Below are positions 52,845 through 62,492 of a stretch of DNA of 64,000 nucleotides, piece after piece. The position numbers and the translations under genes are program-made. Below the pieces are notes generated by a model. That model was given only the letters and a program-made list of their open reading frames with translations. It had not been told where the DNA came from and did not search any database. Position 1 is the first letter of the stretch, and every line of letters starts with the position of its first letter. This DNA comes from JANQEU01 sp965601455. Its GTDB lineage: Bacteria > Bacteroidota > Bacteroidia > Cytophagales > Cyclobacteriaceae. The stretch lies in the NCBI GenBank assembly GCA_965601455.1, contig OZ271831.1, positions 2,480,001-2,544,000 on the forward strand. Reading direction: 5' to 3'.

Positions 52845-53762
52845 ATGCATGTAAAACTTAACATGATAAACCCGACCATCTCATCTTCTACCCTTACGAG
52901 CATTCTGGTATTTGCAATACTTCTTATCGGATGTGGACCCTCAGACACCAAAGACGAGTCTGGCTTGCGGAAAGACGAAAGGGAACAAGTTGTTCAGGAC
53001 ATACTAAAAACCATCGACGACCTTCCAGTTCCATCGGTGGTTCCCAATACCATACAAGAGATTGGTGCAGAGTTTAACCACAGCCTGATCAGTGAACTTC
53101 ACGGCATGGATGAATATGTTCAGGATGTCGATAAAGCGGCTTTAAATCTAGGGATCTATGCTACGGACATCAGCTACCTTGTTGCATACGAACAAATAGA
53201 AGAATCTGTAGATCATATGGTAGCTTGTCAACGGCTTAGTGAAGCTCTAGGCGTTGCCACCATTTATGATGACTCTACCATGCATATGTATGAGACCCTT
53301 GCTGATAATCACGAGGAGTTAATGGCACACCTGGATAGAACACTTGTGGCGGCAGAAAAAAGGCTAACCTCTAGTGATCAGCTTTCAATGGCGGCCCTGG
53401 TATTGACCGGAAGCGCAGTAGAAGGCCTTTACCTATCCATGAAGGTTATACGTGAATTTCACACGGACGACATGGATCCACAGACTCGTGAAGCACTTCT
53501 GGAACCGTTAGTTCAATTGGTCTTAAGTCAAAAAGATACCTTGCTGGATATTATTGCCATGTTGAAAGACATTCCTACGGACGAGGAGATTGCAACCGTC
53601 ATTGCTGAGCTATCCATCCTCGAACGGCTTTTTGAAGGAGACCTGAAGGATGTGGAGGAAGGTATGGCGGCAGATGAGAATTTTCACGTGACACCAGATA
53701 TGCTATTGGACGTTGGAAACGAGATTTTGAGGATCCGAGGAGAAATGGTCTCAATTGAATAG
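52845..53762 (+). CDS. Helical lipoprotein of unknown function
   Basis: The 305-aa product has a lipoprotein signal with lipobox LLIGC followed by GPSDTKDESG; the true start may be Met7 (52863). The mature part is almost entirely helical and acidic, with many Met, Asp and Glu residues (ELHGMDEYVQDVDKAALNLGIYATDISYL). No named family recognised. A strong terminator follows at 53795-53825. Confidence 0.7.
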   Translation: MHVKLNMINPTISSSTLTSILVFAILLIGCGPSDTKDESGLRKDEREQVVQDILKTIDDLPVPSVVPNTIQEIGAEFNHSLISELHGMDEYVQDVDKAALNLGIYATDISYLVAYEQIEESVDHMVACQRLSEALGVATIYDDSTMHMYETLADNHEELMAHLDRTLVAAEKRLTSSDQLSMAALVLTGSAVEGLYLSMKVIREFHTDDMDPQTREALLEPLVQLVLSQKDTLLDIIAMLKDIPTDEEIATVIAELSILERLFEGDLKDVEEGMAADENFHVTPDMLLDVGNEILRIRGEMVSIE

Positions 53763-53794
53763 CAAGAAAGATATTTCAACCTATCCTATATTCG

Positions 53795-53825
53795 AAAGCA
53801 CTGAATCATTCAGTGCTTTTTTTAT
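53795..53825 (+). terminator. Rho-independent terminator
   Basis: AAAGCACTGAA (53795-53805) pairs with TTCAGTGCTTT (53809-53819) around TCA and is followed by a T-run. It ends the lipoprotein gene upstream. Confidence 0.85.
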
Positions 53826-53854
53826 ATTTTTAAGCAAATCCCTAGTACCTAACC

Positions 53855-56845
53855 ATGAGTGAAGAAATATTAAAAGCCATCATCCAGTTGTTGGCAATTG
53901 TGGCTAAGGAAGACCAGGTCACCCTTGACGAAAAGGCTTCCATAAAGAACTTCCTCCTTGAAAGCCTTTCCAAAGACGACGCGGATCGTTATTTCGAATT
54001 CTTTGAATCCTTGATAGTTGATAATCAGGTGGATTCTGATAAAGACAAGGAAGAATTGGACAGGGTTTGTAATCACATTAATTCAGGACAGACGAACCAA
54101 CAGAAAATTGTTGTGATCCTGAAACTCATGGAACTAATAGCCGCAGATGGAAAGATCACTAAAAGAGAATCAGAACTCCTCTATTACATCTCAGATCAAC
54201 TAAAGATCAACAGAAATCTCACTGACCTTGTCAAGGCTTTCGTAATCTTTCAGGAGAGGAGCAAAATTGTTTCGTCTAACATATTGATAGCAGACAATGG
54301 CTCCAATGAAATTCCCGAAAAGTGCAAGCATCTGAAAGTGAACACACTTGAGGGTTTCATTTTCATCTTACGAGTTCCGGATCTGGAAGTTTATTTTGCT
54401 AAATACGTGGGTTCGGAGATTAATACAATCAATCACGCTCCGATGAGAAACAATCATGTATATGTGTTTCCCGTTGGTTCCGTGATAAAAACCGATAGTG
54501 CCGAACCGATTTTCTACTCCGATGTGCTCAGTAAATTTCGTCAGGAGGAGACGGACTCACACCTGACGTTTGTGGCGGAGAACCTGTCCTTCCAATTTAG
54601 TAACGGCAACATTGGTCTTCGCGATATCAATATTCAAGAGGACGGTGGCAGATTAATCGCCCTTATGGGTGGATCCGGAGCAGGCAAATCGACACTATTG
54701 AATGTTCTAAACGGTAATGAAACACCAAGCGAAGGATCCGTACGAATAAACGGGATGAACATCCACACCGAAAAAAAGAAGGTTGAGGGTGTCATCGGTT
54801 ATATTCCTCAAGATGACTTGCTCGTAGAGGAGTTAACGGTATATGAGAACCTGTTTTTTGCTGGAAAACTCTGTTTCAAAGAGAAATCCAATCAAGAGCT
54901 TAAAGAGCTTTGCGAAAAGACATTGGAAGATCTTGGCCTGTTCCAGGCCAGAAACCTCAAGGTGGGTAGCCCATTGGACAAGTCCATTAGTGGTGGGCAG
55001 CGGAAAAGACTAAATATCGGCCTTGAATTACTTCGGGAACCCGGAATACTATTTGTTGATGAGCCCACCAGTGGTCTCTCCTCCAGAGATTCGGAAAACA
55101 TTATGGAACTTCTGAAGGATTTGAGCTTAAAAGGCAAAATGATATTTGTGGTAATCCATCAACCTTCGGAAGACATCTTCAAGATGTTTGACAAACTTAT
55201 ATTGCTCGATGTTGGTGGATACCAGATTTACTATGGAAACCCGGTAGAGGCGATCAGTTACTTTAAGGAAATTGTTAACCTGGTAGATTCCAAAACATCA
55301 GCAAATCCTGAGCAAATATTCAACATCGTTGAATCAAAAGTGGTCAACGAGTATGGAGAGTTCACCAATAACAGAAAAAGCACTCCACAACAATGGAGCG
55401 AAGAATTTAAAAAACGAATCGCGCTTCCATCGATTAAGGAGGTTAACGATGTTCCGGAAAAGTCTCTGAGCATTCCGAATAAGGTCAAGCAACTATTGAT
55501 TTTTACCCATCGGGACTTCAAAGCAAAGCTGAGTAATAAACAGTATTTGTTGGTTAACTTCCTTGAAGCGCCTGTTTTGGCCATTATTTTGGCATTCATC
55601 ATTCGATACCTACCTGAGGATGGAAATGAATACATCTTCAGTAAAAACCTGAACATTCCAGTGTTCTTTTTTATGAGTGTGATTGTCTCCCTTTTCATGG
55701 GACTAACGGTCAGCGCGGAGGAAATCATTCGTGATCGAAAGATCTTAAAACGGGAAGCCTTTCTCAACTTGAGTCGATTGAGTTACCTGGGATCCAAAGT
55801 CTTTATTCTATTTGCAATTTCATTGATTCAAACCCTCACCTACGTTTTGATAGGAAATTTCATCCTCGAAATCCAGGGAATGACTGTCGCTTCCTGGATG
55901 ATTTTATTTTCGGTCTCATGCTTTGCTAATGTATTGGGTCTCAATGTTTCCTCAGCATTCAAGTCTGCGGTGACAGTATATGTACTTATTCCACTCTTGA
56001 TCATTCCTCAGTTGATTCTGAGCGGAGTGGTCGTTAATTTTGACAAGCTAAATCCTGCCATAACTACTGAGGATAAAGTTCCTATGATCGGTGAAATAAT
56101 GGCCTCCAGATGGGCTTATGAGGCTTTTGCGGTTGCTCAATTCAAGGAAAACGAATACAATGCTCCCCTTTACCCTCACGACCAGATCATCACTCAGTCG
56201 GAGTTTAAGAATGTTTACCTCATACCGCGACTAGAAAGTGAACTTGAGTTTGTGAGAGTCAATTACGAGGACGCTGGAAAGTCATCCGAGGTGTCTTATA
56301 AGCTGGAAACAGTAAGAAACGAAATCAATAAAGAGCTGACTAAAATTGGAAAGGATAAGTTTCAGCAAGTTAGCGACTTAACCATAGATGGATTCAATAA
56401 TACATTGTACGATCAAACAAGAGAATTTCTCGATAAACTAAAATCTTACTATAACCTTAGGGCAAAACGTGCGAATCAGGCCAAATCCGAATACATGGCT
56501 ACCTTAACCGATAAGATAGGACGTGACCAGGTACTGCAATTAAAACAGGATAACGAAAACGAAGCAGTTTCAACTCTTGTCCGAAATACGACAACCGAGC
56601 ATAGAATACTGGAGCATAGAAAAGAGTTCGTGCAAAAAATATATCCAATTTACCTCCAACCCGAATTCCCGGATCATGCATTGGATTTTCGTGGACAATT
56701 TTATACACCATCCAAACACTTCCTTGGTATGCTGGTTGACACCAAGAGATTTAATATCTGGGTAATCTGGTCAATGACCATTGCGCTGGCCATCATACTT
56801 TATTTTGATGTGCTGAAGAAAATAATATCAGGCTTCTCCAGGTAA
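53855..56845 (+). CDS. ABCG-type ABC transporter with N-terminal TerB-like domain
   Basis: The 996-aa protein is a half-transporter with ATPase and membrane domains on one chain. Residues about 1-140 resemble a TerB-like helical domain (IIQLLAIVAKEDQVTLDEKASIKNFL, KLMELIAADGKITKRESELLYYI). The ATPase has Walker A with Lys278 (GGSGAGKST), signature SISGGQRKRLNIGLEL and Walker B ILFVDEPTSGLS. The ABC2-type membrane domain starts near 555, has about six helices, and is interrupted by a long hydrophilic, coiled-coil-rich region (about 745-950) before the last helix. Architecture recurs in Bacteroidota; substrate unknown. It is one base upstream of the YdcF-like gene. Confidence 0.88.
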   Translation: MSEEILKAIIQLLAIVAKEDQVTLDEKASIKNFLLESLSKDDADRYFEFFESLIVDNQVDSDKDKEELDRVCNHINSGQTNQQKIVVILKLMELIAADGKITKRESELLYYISDQLKINRNLTDLVKAFVIFQERSKIVSSNILIADNGSNEIPEKCKHLKVNTLEGFIFILRVPDLEVYFAKYVGSEINTINHAPMRNNHVYVFPVGSVIKTDSAEPIFYSDVLSKFRQEETDSHLTFVAENLSFQFSNGNIGLRDINIQEDGGRLIALMGGSGAGKSTLLNVLNGNETPSEGSVRINGMNIHTEKKKVEGVIGYIPQDDLLVEELTVYENLFFAGKLCFKEKSNQELKELCEKTLEDLGLFQARNLKVGSPLDKSISGGQRKRLNIGLELLREPGILFVDEPTSGLSSRDSENIMELLKDLSLKGKMIFVVIHQPSEDIFKMFDKLILLDVGGYQIYYGNPVEAISYFKEIVNLVDSKTSANPEQIFNIVESKVVNEYGEFTNNRKSTPQQWSEEFKKRIALPSIKEVNDVPEKSLSIPNKVKQLLIFTHRDFKAKLSNKQYLLVNFLEAPVLAIILAFIIRYLPEDGNEYIFSKNLNIPVFFFMSVIVSLFMGLTVSAEEIIRDRKILKREAFLNLSRLSYLGSKVFILFAISLIQTLTYVLIGNFILEIQGMTVASWMILFSVSCFANVLGLNVSSAFKSAVTVYVLIPLLIIPQLILSGVVVNFDKLNPAITTEDKVPMIGEIMASRWAYEAFAVAQFKENEYNAPLYPHDQIITQSEFKNVYLIPRLESELEFVRVNYEDAGKSSEVSYKLETVRNEINKELTKIGKDKFQQVSDLTIDGFNNTLYDQTREFLDKLKSYYNLRAKRANQAKSEYMATLTDKIGRDQVLQLKQDNENEAVSTLVRNTTTEHRILEHRKEFVQKIYPIYLQPEFPDHALDFRGQFYTPSKHFLGMLVDTKRFNIWVIWSMTIALAIILYFDVLKKIISGFSR

Positions 56846-56846
56846 G

Positions 56847-57599
56847 ATGTTTTTTGTTTTGTCCAAAACGATTGGGTTGCTCCTCAATCCATTGATACTA
56901 ATACTTTTATTAGTGCTTTTGGGTTATTGGAAAAAGAAATATCGAAAACAATTCACATTACTGGCGCTTGGACTTTTTCTATTCTTTTCTAGTCCACTGA
57001 CTGCCAACCTCGCGATGGATGGTCTTGAGTTTGAACCAGGAGAAATACCAAATAACTCCAAGAACGTTGGTGTTGTTCTCACAGGAATCATTAGTCATGG
57101 AGCCCAGGTAAATGACCAATTGGCCATCTCTGGTGGCGCCGAAAGAATAGTTGATCCTGTTCAACTGTATCATCAGGGAAAGTTGGATAAACTACTTATT
57201 GTAGGCGGATCGGGTCTCCTAAATGATCAGGAATTCTCAGAAAGTAAGGACTTGAAATCCATCGCAATTGGGCTGAAAGTTCTTCCAGATGATATTTTAA
57301 TTGAAACAGAAAGCCGCAATACGCATGAAAATGCCGTTTTTGCCGGGGAAATGATATCGAAAGAGCTTCCTGATCATCATCCTATTCTGATCACGTCAGC
57401 TTTTCACATGAAACGAGCACTCGGTTGTTTTAAAAAGGAAGGGATCGACGTCCAACCTTATCCGGTAGACTTTCGAACATCATATAATCTATCCAACCTT
57501 GATTTTTGGCTACCCAATCCTGATGCCATGGAGATGTGGCATCGAGTGATTCGTGAGCTATTTGGAATTGTTGCCTATCGATTTTCCGGGTACATATAA
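56847..57599 (+). CDS. YdcF/ElyC-family (DUF218) membrane protein
   Basis: The 250-aa protein has two N-terminal membrane helices and a DUF218 domain: VGVVLTGIISHG at the start, RIVDPVQLYHQGKLDKLLIVGGSG, SRNTHENAVFAGEMI, PILITSAFHMKRALGCFKKEGIDVQPYPVDFR. Relatives ElyC and SanA act in envelope integrity and peptidoglycan precursor metabolism; the biochemical activity is not settled. It follows the ABC transporter by 1 bp, so the two share a transcript, and a bidirectional terminator comes after. Confidence 0.88.
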   Translation: MFFVLSKTIGLLLNPLILILLLVLLGYWKKKYRKQFTLLALGLFLFFSSPLTANLAMDGLEFEPGEIPNNSKNVGVVLTGIISHGAQVNDQLAISGGAERIVDPVQLYHQGKLDKLLIVGGSGLLNDQEFSESKDLKSIAIGLKVLPDDILIETESRNTHENAVFAGEMISKELPDHHPILITSAFHMKRALGCFKKEGIDVQPYPVDFRTSYNLSNLDFWLPNPDAMEMWHRVIRELFGIVAYRFSGYI

Positions 57600-57634
57600 A
57601 AAAAAGACCATCAGGTAATCCCGATGGTCTTGAA
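57600..57634. terminator. Bidirectional rho-independent terminator
   Basis: AAGACCATC (57604-57612) pairs with GATGGTCTT (57623-57631), with an A-run before it. It lies between convergent genes. Confidence 0.8.
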
Positions 57635-57652
57635 CATTTATCCGAATCTCTT

Positions 57653-58048
57653 TTACTTGGATTCGTCTTTCTTCTCTTCCTTTTTCTCAGCTTTCTTGGT
57701 TTCCTTCTTCGCCGCAGGCTTCTTTTCAGCTTTCTTCTTTGCTTCGGTCTTTGGTTCTGCCTTCGCCTTCGTTTCTTTCTTTTCTTTTACCTCAGGAGTA
57801 GCCTCTACCGTCTTGGCCTTTTCCGTCTTAACCTCCTTAACCTCAGGGGCTTTTGCCTCAGCTTTTGGTTTTTCTTCTTTCTTAGGAGCACTTTTTACTG
57901 CACCCTTCTTTTCGAATTCAGCTTTTACTGCTTCGATATCGATATTCTTCAACACCGGTTTCGCGGTCAAGTGCTTAATTACACCTTTTCTCTTTTTTGC
58001 AACCGCCTTATTTTTTCTTCCTTTTCGTTCTAATCGGGTAACCGCCAT
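57653..58048 (-). CDS. Lys/Ala/Glu-rich protein with low-complexity tail
   Basis: The 131-aa product has a basic head (MAVTRLERKGRKNKAVAKKR, then GVIKHLTAKPVLKNID) that I recall as conserved in Bacteroidota next to hisS. A tail from about residue 55 is made almost only of Lys, Ala, Glu, Pro, Thr and Val, like histone-H1-type or nucleoid proteins. DNA or RNA binding is plausible but not shown. It is divergent from hisS. The opposite strand is open over the same stretch, as expected from such codon composition. Confidence 0.7.
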   Translation of the reverse strand: MAVTRLERKGRKNKAVAKKRKGVIKHLTAKPVLKNIDIEAVKAEFEKKGAVKSAPKKEEKPKAEAKAPEVKEVKTEKAKTVEATPEVKEKKETKAKAEPKTEAKKKAEKKPAAKKETKKAEKKEEKKDESK

Positions 58049-58121
58049 GGGATGTTATAGTTAAATCGAGGCGCAAAATTATGGGATTCTTTAGCTTTGT
58101 CCAACAAAAAACTGCTATTAA

Positions 58122-59477
58122 GTGCAAAAACCGTCACTCCCCAAAGGAACCAGGGATTTTGGCCCTGAGCAATCCGTGAAGAGAAAGTTCATTCTCGATA
58201 CCATTGAGCGTGCCTTTCATCGGTATGGATTCAATAAAATCGAAACCCCTTCCCTTGAAAATCTTTCTGTGCTCACAGGAAAATATGGAGATGAAGGCGA
58301 TCAACTACTTTTCAAAGTTCTCAACTCCGGAGATTTTCTTTCCAAAACCACATTAGAAGACTTCAATAGCGGTAGTCAAAATGTGTTACCCAAAATCTCT
58401 GAGAAAGGACTCCGCTATGATTTGACTGTGCCTTTTGCGAGGTATGTGGTCATGAATCAGCACCAGCTGTCTTTTCCATTTAAAAGATACCAGATGCAAC
58501 CGGTTTGGAGAGCCGATCGACCACAAAAGGGAAGATACCGAGAATTTTATCAATGCGATGCAGACGTAATTGGTACTACTAGCCTTTGGGCTGAAACAGA
58601 ATTAATTCAATTGATCAATGACGTATTCAGTGATCTTGGACTTCAAGAATATGTACTGAAACTGAATCACCGTGAGATACTTTTTGCCTTTGCTGAGGTA
58701 GCAGGTGTACCTGAAAAAACCTCCGAGTTCTGCACCATTCTTGACAAACTGGACAAGATAGAATCCGCAGAAGTTGAAAAACAATTGGTAGAATTGGGTG
58801 CCGTTGAAGAAAAGGTCAATCATTTGCTAAAAGTCATCGAATCTCCTCTTGACTTTAACCAAACATTGAAAGTGCTTCAGGAAATAATTCCTTCAAATAA
58901 CAAGGGTCTGAAAGACCTTGCTGAATTACAGGAATTGGCAATAGATATTGAGAATCGAAAAGTTATGTTAGATCCCGGCTTGGCCCGAGGTCTCTCCTAC
59001 TACACGGGTCTTATTTATGAAGTGAAACCAACGTCGGTAAAAATGGGTAGTATTTGTGGAGGTGGAAGGTATGATAATCTCACCGGTATTTTCGGATTAC
59101 CAAATGTTTCAGGGGTTGGAATTTCTTTTGGACTTGATAGGATCTATGACGTTTTGGAAGAATTAGGACTGTTCTCCCAACAAAAGTTGAACGTAATAGA
59201 CCTTTACATTACTCATTTTGATTCCGAGTCATTTGCCTACGGTCGTAAGCTGGTAACGAAGCTACGAAATGCTGGAATCAAGGTAGATATTTACCCCGAA
59301 CCCGTAAAAATCAAGAAACAATTTACGCATGCCAACAGACTGGGAGTCCCGTTTGTAATCACTATTGGTGACGATGAAATGAAAACGGGTTTACTTCCGT
59401 TGAAAAACATGCAATCCGGGGAGACAATGAAAAAAAACGTGGACGAAATTCTTGATCAGTTCTCATCCAGGGACTAA
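58122..59477 (+). CDS. hisS: Histidyl-tRNA synthetase, GTG start
   Basis: HisRS charges tRNA-His. The 451-aa protein begins at GTG 58122 with the conserved PSLPKGTRDFGPEQ. Class II motifs are present: motif 2 (RYQMQPVWRADRPQKGRYREFYQCDADVIG), the HisA motif (GLARGLSYYTGLIYEV), motif 3 (SGVGISFGLDRI), and the anticodon-binding domain (AYGRKLVTKLRNAGIKVDIYP). Length is normal for the family. Confidence 0.97.
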   Translation: MQKPSLPKGTRDFGPEQSVKRKFILDTIERAFHRYGFNKIETPSLENLSVLTGKYGDEGDQLLFKVLNSGDFLSKTTLEDFNSGSQNVLPKISEKGLRYDLTVPFARYVVMNQHQLSFPFKRYQMQPVWRADRPQKGRYREFYQCDADVIGTTSLWAETELIQLINDVFSDLGLQEYVLKLNHREILFAFAEVAGVPEKTSEFCTILDKLDKIESAEVEKQLVELGAVEEKVNHLLKVIESPLDFNQTLKVLQEIIPSNNKGLKDLAELQELAIDIENRKVMLDPGLARGLSYYTGLIYEVKPTSVKMGSICGGGRYDNLTGIFGLPNVSGVGISFGLDRIYDVLEELGLFSQQKLNVIDLYITHFDSESFAYGRKLVTKLRNAGIKVDIYPEPVKIKKQFTHANRLGVPFVITIGDDEMKTGLLPLKNMQSGETMKKNVDEILDQFSSRD

Positions 59478-59500
59478 AAAGAATTCGTTGACGTTATGAG

Positions 59501-61135
59501 GTGGTGCGAAACGTGAGACTCTTTCTATTTATTCCTTTTTCTCTTATTTGGACTGTGATGATGGGTCAAGTGGATAGTAGATTAGGAAGATTCTCTGCTG
59601 ATTTTGTCAAGGGCTGCGCTCCGCTAACCATCAATATTACAGAAGACGATGATTTTGGAAACATTAGTAGGGCCTATACCTACGAGCCTGGCGCAAGGCA
59701 AACGGTCGATACGTTTTATACCTATTCTATCCCCGGTACGTACCAGATTATTCAGCTTATTGGAGCAACCATCGACCAAAACGGAGATACACTAACCATT
59801 GAAGTTTTGGATCCAGTCACTCCGGAATTCGACCTAACCACTTGTTCCAATAGTGAAGTATTTCTAACAGTAAAGGACTCAATATATGATGCTTTTGAAA
59901 TTACAAGTGGAACTACCTCAATATTACTTGATGAACAAAATCAGTTTTCCACCAGCATTTTAGAAAACGCGATCACTAACAATGAACTATCGATACGTGG
60001 AATACTTTCACAAGCAAAGGACAATTGTGGTGTGGCGTCAACACCTGTTGGATTTCAGCCACTAATCAATAGTATAGAGGTCGAGTTTTACGAGTATCAA
60101 TTCGTATGCGAAGATGAAATTAATCTAATGTTTGAAGTAAACAGCGATTCTTTAATCTATCATGAAATTCAACTGGAAGATGGGACCGGATCCCAAACAA
60201 TTTTTTCAGGCAATATTACGGGCGATGAATTCCAAATAAACAATATATCAGTTGATCCGGAAGCCGATCAATTGTGTTTTCGGTTTGATGCTCTTTCACT
60301 CTGCGATGGACGGAGAATTGAGGGGCAGCAAGTATGCGATAGATTTCTTCCCACAGAATTTCTTTTTGATGATGCCTATGCTTCGTACGTCGAAAATGAT
60401 ATAGTGATTCGAACTAGTCCGAATTCTTTTGGCTCCTACCTCATCACTAAGAGAACGGAGGATGTTGTCCTAAACCAATACATAAATGCGGCAGATTCGA
60501 TCCTGGACGAATCCATTAATCCACTTAGACAATACACCTATGAAATAGTTTTCGAAACTGATTGTGGATCGGATCCACTGAGCACCATAATTAGTGCGCC
60601 GTACGTGATTTCAAACCGAATTAATAGCAATCAATACGAAGTCAGCTGGATTCCACCTGAAGTAGCATTTGAATCACAACTCTCCTATTCGATATTATTA
60701 GGAACAGATTCCAATGGATACATGGAAATCGCTAATCCTGAAAACCCAATTACCGTCAACCTTGATTTAGCCAACGGAGAGCAACAACAATTATTCCTTA
60801 ATGGGTCGGGTATGGGTGTGCCCTTGCTTAGAAGTAATACCATCAATCTTGATTTTGAATACGTAGTGTACATTCCTAGAGCATTCACACCTGATGGAGA
60901 TGGCTTGAATGACCAATTGGAATTATTTGGCCTTCCAAGTGAGAATTTTACGTTTCGGGTTTTCAACCGTTGGGGAGAAACGGTTTTTGAAACATCTACA
61001 CAAAATCAATGGTGGGATGGTAAAACCAGGAATGGCCGTGTAATAGACGGTGCGTATTCCTACACGTTGGAATTTTTGAACGAAGAAGGAGAATTATTCT
61101 ACCAAGAAGGTAGTTTTGTAGTGCTAAAGAGATAG
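59501..61135 (+). CDS. Gliding-motility-associated C-terminal domain protein (T9SS cargo)
   Basis: The product (about 540 aa) has a Sec signal and an extracellular beta-rich body with many Asp and Cys residues and Ig-like segments. The end is the gliding-motility-associated sorting domain: YIPRAFTPDGDGLNDQLELFGL, VFNRWGETVFETSTQNQWWDGKTRNGRVIDGAYSYTLEF. That C-terminal domain directs type IX secretion to the surface (type B signal). The frame opens with GTG 59501 and GTG 59504; GTG 59513 (MRLFLFIPF) is a better start by leader shape and lies 8 bases after AGGTGG. Function of the body unknown. Confidence 0.88.
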   Translation: MVRNVRLFLFIPFSLIWTVMMGQVDSRLGRFSADFVKGCAPLTINITEDDDFGNISRAYTYEPGARQTVDTFYTYSIPGTYQIIQLIGATIDQNGDTLTIEVLDPVTPEFDLTTCSNSEVFLTVKDSIYDAFEITSGTTSILLDEQNQFSTSILENAITNNELSIRGILSQAKDNCGVASTPVGFQPLINSIEVEFYEYQFVCEDEINLMFEVNSDSLIYHEIQLEDGTGSQTIFSGNITGDEFQINNISVDPEADQLCFRFDALSLCDGRRIEGQQVCDRFLPTEFLFDDAYASYVENDIVIRTSPNSFGSYLITKRTEDVVLNQYINAADSILDESINPLRQYTYEIVFETDCGSDPLSTIISAPYVISNRINSNQYEVSWIPPEVAFESQLSYSILLGTDSNGYMEIANPENPITVNLDLANGEQQQLFLNGSGMGVPLLRSNTINLDFEYVVYIPRAFTPDGDGLNDQLELFGLPSENFTFRVFNRWGETVFETSTQNQWWDGKTRNGRVIDGAYSYTLEFLNEEGELFYQEGSFVVLKR

Positions 61136-61139
61136 CGAT

Positions 61140-61472
61140 ATGTTTGATATGATGAAAATGATGGGCAAGGTTAAAGAGGTGCAGGATAAGATGAAAGAAG
61201 CCCAGAATCAACTTAATGATATAATTGTTGAAGCCGAAGCCGGGGCAGGAATGGTGGTCGCCAAAGTCAACGGGAATAAGCAAGTGGTTGATCTTGTGAT
61301 TGATTCTTCGTTGTTTAAAGAAGATGACCAAGACCTTCTGAAGGATCTTATTGTTGGGGCAATTAACAAAGGAATTGCCGAAGCAGAGGAAAAAGGAAAA
61401 GAACATATTCGAAAAGCCACAGAAGGTTTAATGCCCAATATCCCTGGATTCGATTTGTCGAATATGGCATAA
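61140..61472 (+). CDS. ybaB: YbaB/EbfC nucleoid-associated protein
   Basis: The 110-aa protein is a small dimeric DNA-binding protein of the YbaB/EbfC family, usually linked with DNA repair and recombination genes. Typical features are the Met/Lys-rich first helix (MFDMMKMMGKVKEVQDKMKEAQNQL), the strand VEAEAGAGMVVAKVNGNKQVVDLVID, then a C-terminal helix and LMPNIPGFDL. It is 4 bp after the T9SS protein gene and directly before the glycosyltransferase. Confidence 0.92.
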   Translation: MFDMMKMMGKVKEVQDKMKEAQNQLNDIIVEAEAGAGMVVAKVNGNKQVVDLVIDSSLFKEDDQDLLKDLIVGAINKGIAEAEEKGKEHIRKATEGLMPNIPGFDLSNMA

Positions 61473-62492
61473 ATGGCTCAGGAAAAACCCAAACAAACTG
61501 CCGTTGTTATTCTTAATTACAATGGTCAGGAATTTCTTGAAAAGTTTTTACCGGATCTCCTGAAGTTCACAACTTCTGCCGAGATCATCGTCGCCGACAA
61601 TAACTCTACAGATAATTCATTATCCATACTCAAAGCAAAATTCCCTAACGTTCGAATTATTGAAATTCAACATAACCTGGGTTTTGCCGGAGGGTATAAC
61701 TATGCCATCAACCAACTGGATCATGAATATATTGCTTTCGTCAATAGCGACATAGAAGTATCCGAAAACTGGCTGGATCCTCTGGTCCAATACCTTGAAA
61801 CTCATAAGGATTGTGCTGCTGTACAACCAAAAATCATGGACTTCCATAATCGCGATCGTTTTGAATACGCAGGAGCTGCCGGTGGCTACCTTGATCGCCT
61901 TGGAATTCCTTTTTGTCGCGGAAGAGTATTTGATTTCATAGAATCAGATACCGGTCAATATGACAATCAGGCCGATGTCGACTGGGTTTCCGGAGCCTGC
62001 ATGGTTATGAAGAGGCAAGTATTCATTGATGAAAAAGGATTTGATGAAACCTTCTTTGCCCACATGGAAGAAATCGATCTGTGCTGGCGTATTCGAAATC
62101 AGGGACATCGGCTGACCTTTATTCCGGACAGCAAGGTTTATCACGTAGGCGGCGGAACGTTACCCAAAAGCAATAGCAGAAAAACGTACCTGAACTTCAG
62201 AAATAGTCTGACCATGTTGACTAAGAACTCTGCTGATCCTATCCTCCTGGTTTTGTTATTGAGAGTTTTAATGGATTGGATTGCAGGCATCAAATTGATG
62301 ATTGACCTGGGTCCCCCCCATCTAATGGCGGTTCTTCGAGCCCATCTTGATTATATGGGAAGAACTGGATCTGCTCTTAGTTTTCGTAAAAAACATCCCC
62401 GATTCCATCATTCGGCAAAGTCACAGAGTGTGGTACTTTCTAGATACCTATTGGGAAAGAAAACCTATGAAGATATAAACCGAATTAGTTAG
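61473..62492 (+). CDS. Family 2 glycosyltransferase
   Basis: The 339-aa enzyme has a GT2 (GT-A) fold: VVILNYNGQEFLEKFLPDLL, VADNNSTDNS, the DxD-type motif FVNSDIEVSENWLDPLV, and DWVSGACMVMKRQVFIDEKGFDETFFAHMEEIDLCWRI with the ED acceptor-site residues. This subgroup often transfers rhamnose to surface polysaccharides. A C-terminal hydrophobic segment may attach it to the membrane. It starts directly after ybaB and converges with the PspC-like gene (shared TTAG). Confidence 0.92.
   Translation: MAQEKPKQTAVVILNYNGQEFLEKFLPDLLKFTTSAEIIVADNNSTDNSLSILKAKFPNVRIIEIQHNLGFAGGYNYAINQLDHEYIAFVNSDIEVSENWLDPLVQYLETHKDCAAVQPKIMDFHNRDRFEYAGAAGGYLDRLGIPFCRGRVFDFIESDTGQYDNQADVDWVSGACMVMKRQVFIDEKGFDETFFAHMEEIDLCWRIRNQGHRLTFIPDSKVYHVGGGTLPKSNSRKTYLNFRNSLTMLTKNSADPILLVLLLRVLMDWIAGIKLMIDLGPPHLMAVLRAHLDYMGRTGSALSFRKKHPRFHHSAKSQSVVLSRYLLGKKTYEDINRIS

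Noticed and set aside
57624..58064. Plus-strand 146-aa ORF rich in Phe, Ser and Ala
   Set aside because: It is the antisense of the Lys/Ala/Glu codons of the real gene at 57653-58048.
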